Assembly (NCBI GenBank): GCA_009777685.1
Contig: WRLJ01000069.1
Location: forward strand, 1 to 7,569
Source of the DNA: Oscillospiraceae bacterium
GTDB lineage: Bacteria; Bacillota; Clostridia; Oscillospirales; UBA929
Direction of reading: 5' to 3'
Length of the DNA: 7,569 bases
Shown piece after piece: positions 5,107 to 7,569 of the stretch (position 1 is the first letter of the stretch; each line of letters begins with the position of its first letter). The translations under genes and the position numbers were made by a program. Under the pieces are notes generated by a model. That model saw only the letters and a program-made list of their open reading frames with translations. It was not told the origin of the DNA and made no database searches.

Positions 5107-7569
5107 ATGCCCTTTGCCCATCTGCATGTCCACACTGAATACAGCCTTCTGGACGGCGCGTGCCGGATCGACGATCCGAAAGGGCGCTGGCGGGGCTTGT
5201 TTGAGTATATCGCAAGCCTGGGCCAGACCGCTTGCGCGATCACCGACCACGGAAACATGTACGGGGTGGTCGACTTCTACCGCGCCGCCAAGGCCAGAGG
5301 GATCAAGCCCATCATCGGCTGCGAGGTCTACGTCGCGCGCCGCACGCACCGGGACAGGGTCCACGAGCTGGACTCCGACCCGTACCATCTGGTGCTGCTG
5401 TGCGAGAACGAGACGGGCTACCGAAACCTGTGCAAGCTCGTTTCCATCGGCTATGTCGACGGCTTCTACTCCCGCCCGCGCGTGGATTACGCGCTGATGG
5501 AGCAGTACAGCGAGGGCCTAATCTGCCTGACCGCCTGCCTGTCCGGCGAGGTTTCGCGGCTGCTCTTGGAGGACCAGCTCGCCCTCGCGCGCGGCGTCGC
5601 CCAGCGGCTGGAGAGCATTTTCGGCCAGGGGCGCGTGTACCTTGAGTTGCAGGACCACGGCATCCCCGAGCAAAAGAAGGTCAACCGCCACCTGCTGGCG
5701 CTGGCCAAAGAGCTGGATATGCCCCTTGCTGCCACAAACGACGCGCATTACCTGCGCCGCGAGGACGCGCACTATCAGGACGTGCTGATGTGCGTGCAAA
5801 CGGGCAAGACCGTGCAGGATACCGACCGGATGCGCTTTTCCACCGATGAGTTCTACCTCAAAAGCGAGGAGGAGATGCGCGCGCTGTTCCCCGCCGAGGC
5901 CATTGACAACACCATGAAAATCGCCGATCTGTGCCATTTCGATTTTGAGTTCGGGCGGTATCACCTGCCCGCCTTCCACCTGCCGGAGGGGCGGACCGAC
6001 GCGCTGGCCTATCTGACCGAACGCTGTGAGGAAGGGTTTCGGGAGAAATACCCCGATGACCCGCCGGGCTACCGCGAGCGGCTTCAATTCGAGCTGGACA
6101 TGATCGCCCAAATGGGGTTTGTGGAGTATTTTCTGATCGTCGGCGACTTTATCGCCTTCGCGCGGGCCCAGGATATCCCCATCGGGCCGGGGCGCGGCAG
6201 CGCGCCGGGCAGTATCTGCTCGTACTGCCTGGGCATCACCGGCATCGACCCCATGCGCTACGGCCTCTATTTTGAACGGTTTCTTAACCCCGAGCGCGTG
6301 AGTATGCCCGATATCGACATCGACTTCTGCGTCAAGCGGCGCGGCGAGGTCATCGACTATGTGACCGCCAAGTACGGGGCGGGCCACGTCGCCCAGGTCA
6401 TCGCCTTCGGCTCCCTGAAGGCCCGCGCGGCGGTCAAGGACGTCGGGCGCGCGCTGGGCTACACCTACGCCGAGGCCGACGCCGTCTCCAAGGCCGTCCC
6501 GTTTTCCGCCAACGTAAGCATGACGCTGGCGCGCGCGCTCACGGAGTCCCCCGCCCTGCGGGAAATGTACGAGGCCGACGGGCGCGTCAAGACGCTCGTG
6601 GACACCGCCGCCGTGCTGGAGGGAATGCCGCGCAACACGACCACCCACGCGGCGGACGTGGTCATCACCGCCGGCCAGGTCAGCGATTTCATCCCGCTGG
6701 CCCGCAACGACGAGAGCATCGTCACGCAGTTTCCCAAGGATACCCTGGAGGACCTCGGGCTGTTGAAAATGGACTTTCTGGGCCTGCGCAACCTGACGGT
6801 CATCCGCGAGGCGGAGGACCTGATCCGCGCCTCGAACCCGGACTATACCGGGATTCCCGAGGCCGACGAGGCAACCTTCAAAATGCTCGGCGAGGGCCGC
6901 ACGGCCGGCGTATTCCAGCTGGAAAGCGAGGGCATGACCAGCGTCTGCGTCCAGCTCAAGCCGCAGTCCGTCGAGGACATCGGCGCGGTCGTGGCGCTGT
7001 ACCGCCCCGGCCCGATGGGCTCCATCCCCCGCTTTGTGCGCGGCAAGCAGGACCCGTCCTCCGTGACCTACAAGCACCCCGTCCTGCGCCCGATTTTAGA
7101 GGGCACCTACGGCTGTATCGTCTATCAGGAGCATGTGCTGGAAATCCTGCGCAAGCTGGCGGGGTTTACGATGGGCCACGCGGACGTGGTGCGCCGCGCC
7201 ATGAGCAAGAAAAAGCACGACATGCTCGCCAAGGAGCGCGCCGCGTTTTTGCAGGGCTGTCAGGAGCGCGAAATCCCGGACGCCGCCGCCCAATCCATTT
7301 TTGACGAGATCATGGAATTCGCCGATTACGGCTTTAACAAAACCCACGCCATCGCCTACGCCATCATCGCCTTTCAGACCGCGTTTCTGAAGTGCAATTA
7401 TCCCAAGGAATACATGGCCTCCCTGCTGACCAGCATCCAGGGCGATAAAAACGCCGTGCGGTACTATATCGGCGAGTGCCAGTCTCTGGGCATCCCCGTC
7501 ACGCCCCCCGACATCAACGAGTCACAGGCGGGCTTTGTGATTTCCGGCTATAAGATACGCTTCGGGCTG
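5107..7569 (+). CDS. dnaE: DNA polymerase III alpha subunit DnaE, N-terminal 821 codons (3' end outside window)
   Basis: An open frame of 821 codons runs off the right edge; full DnaE is about 1,150 residues, so roughly 70% is present. It is the C-family polymerase. The PHP domain (about 1-270) opens with HLHVHTEYSLLDG and keeps apparent metal ligands His7, His9, Asp16, His48 (TDHGN), Glu73, His94, Cys144, Asp212 and His214. The palm shows GPGRGSAPGS (360-369) and PDIDIDF (401-407) with catalytic Asp402 and Asp404; the third catalytic residue is Asp556 in MDFLGL. These match E. coli Asp401, Asp403 and Asp555. VYQEHVLEI, RRAMSKKKHDML and FNKTHAIAYA mark the fingers and later region. The last residues (GYKIRFGL) fall before the expected HhH and OB domains. 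Two motif variants stand out: Pro367 in GRGSAPGS, and Asp517 in HAADVVI where Gly is usual. There is no embedded DEDD exonuclease, so it is not PolC. Following whiA is a clostridial arrangement; Clostridium often has pfkA and pyk next. Confidence 0.97.
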   Translation, partial: MPFAHLHVHTEYSLLDGACRIDDPKGRWRGLFEYIASLGQTACAITDHGNMYGVVDFYRAAKARGIKPIIGCEVYVARRTHRDRVHELDSDPYHLVLLCENETGYRNLCKLVSIGYVDGFYSRPRVDYALMEQYSEGLICLTACLSGEVSRLLLEDQLALARGVAQRLESIFGQGRVYLELQDHGIPEQKKVNRHLLALAKELDMPLAATNDAHYLRREDAHYQDVLMCVQTGKTVQDTDRMRFSTDEFYLKSEEEMRALFPAEAIDNTMKIADLCHFDFEFGRYHLPAFHLPEGRTDALAYLTERCEEGFREKYPDDPPGYRERLQFELDMIAQMGFVEYFLIVGDFIAFARAQDIPIGPGRGSAPGSICSYCLGITGIDPMRYGLYFERFLNPERVSMPDIDIDFCVKRRGEVIDYVTAKYGAGHVAQVIAFGSLKARAAVKDVGRALGYTYAEADAVSKAVPFSANVSMTLARALTESPALREMYEADGRVKTLVDTAAVLEGMPRNTTTHAADVVITAGQVSDFIPLARNDESIVTQFPKDTLEDLGLLKMDFLGLRNLTVIREAEDLIRASNPDYTGIPEADEATFKMLGEGRTAGVFQLESEGMTSVCVQLKPQSVEDIGAVVALYRPGPMGSIPRFVRGKQDPSSVTYKHPVLRPILEGTYGCIVYQEHVLEILRKLAGFTMGHADVVRRAMSKKKHDMLAKERAAFLQGCQEREIPDAAAQSIFDEIMEFADYGFNKTHAIAYAIIAFQTAFLKCNYPKEYMASLLTSIQGDKNAVRYYIGECQSLGIPVTPPDINESQAGFVISGYKIRFGL

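Larger units (their letters stand above)
1..7569 (+). other. Conserved hprK-glk-murB-rapZ-yvcK-whiA-dnaE gene block
   Basis: Seven genes lie in one direction with gaps of 53, 87, 27, 3, 6 and 11 bp. No GC-rich hairpin with a T-run is visible between any of them. The four short gaps from murB onward argue for one transcript. The wider AT-rich gaps on both sides of the kinase gene are where extra promoters are most likely. The rapZ-yvcK-whiA order is conserved across Firmicutes and Actinobacteria; hprK/murB upstream and dnaE downstream are the clostridial form. Confidence 0.75.

Noticed and set aside
5518..7077. 519-codon minus-strand open frame antisense to dnaE
   Set aside because: Same cause as above: it lies wholly inside dnaE, whose motifs are intact, and its translation looks like a compositional shadow.

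Overview
This window is a compact, one-directional block of bacterial housekeeping genes, all on the + strand. It reads as the hprK-murB-rapZ-yvcK-whiA-dnaE neighbourhood known from Firmicutes, especially Clostridia, with a ROK-family glucokinase gene inserted between hprK and murB. The high GC content, GC-rich third codon positions, Firmicutes-type WhiA and YvcK, and dnaE directly after whiA suggest a high-GC clostridial lineage (Oscillospiraceae/Ruminococcaceae-like gut bacteria are my best guess). The lineage is inferred from gene order and protein character, not from a search.

Layout: 1-218 is the C-terminal end of HPr kinase/phosphorylase (hprK, cut by the left edge). 272-1219 is a ROK sugar kinase, probably glucokinase. 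1307-2167 is murB (UDP-N-acetylenolpyruvoylglucosamine reductase). 2195-3094 is rapZ/yvcJ (P-loop nucleotide-binding protein). 3098-4195 is yvcK (CofD-like, UDP-sugar-binding 'gluconeogenesis factor'). 4202-5095 is whiA (LAGLIDADG-like plus helix-turn-helix DNA-binding protein). 5107-7569 is the first 821 codons of dnaE (DNA polymerase III alpha, PHP-containing), cut by the right edge. The two widest gaps are 53 bp (219-271) and 87 bp (1220-1306). Both are AT-rich compared with the genes, and the second holds a perfect TATAAT. From murB onward the gaps are 27, 3, 6 and 11 bp, so murB to dnaE looks like one transcription unit with translational coupling. I see no intrinsic terminator, tRNA, rRNA, CRISPR array, mobile element or significant repeat.

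How the genes fit together: hprK and the glucokinase belong to carbon-source sensing and sugar entry into glycolysis. murB, rapZ and yvcK sit at the link between UDP-amino-sugar metabolism and wall synthesis. whiA and dnaE belong to cell division/nucleoid function and replication. The cluster therefore joins carbon status, envelope growth and chromosome replication, but every member is a recognised family. I did not find a previously undescribed system here. The points most worth a second look are residue-level oddities in DnaE, an apparently intact PHP metal site in the same protein, the missing Shine-Dalgarno for yvcK, and the place of the ROK kinase next to hprK.
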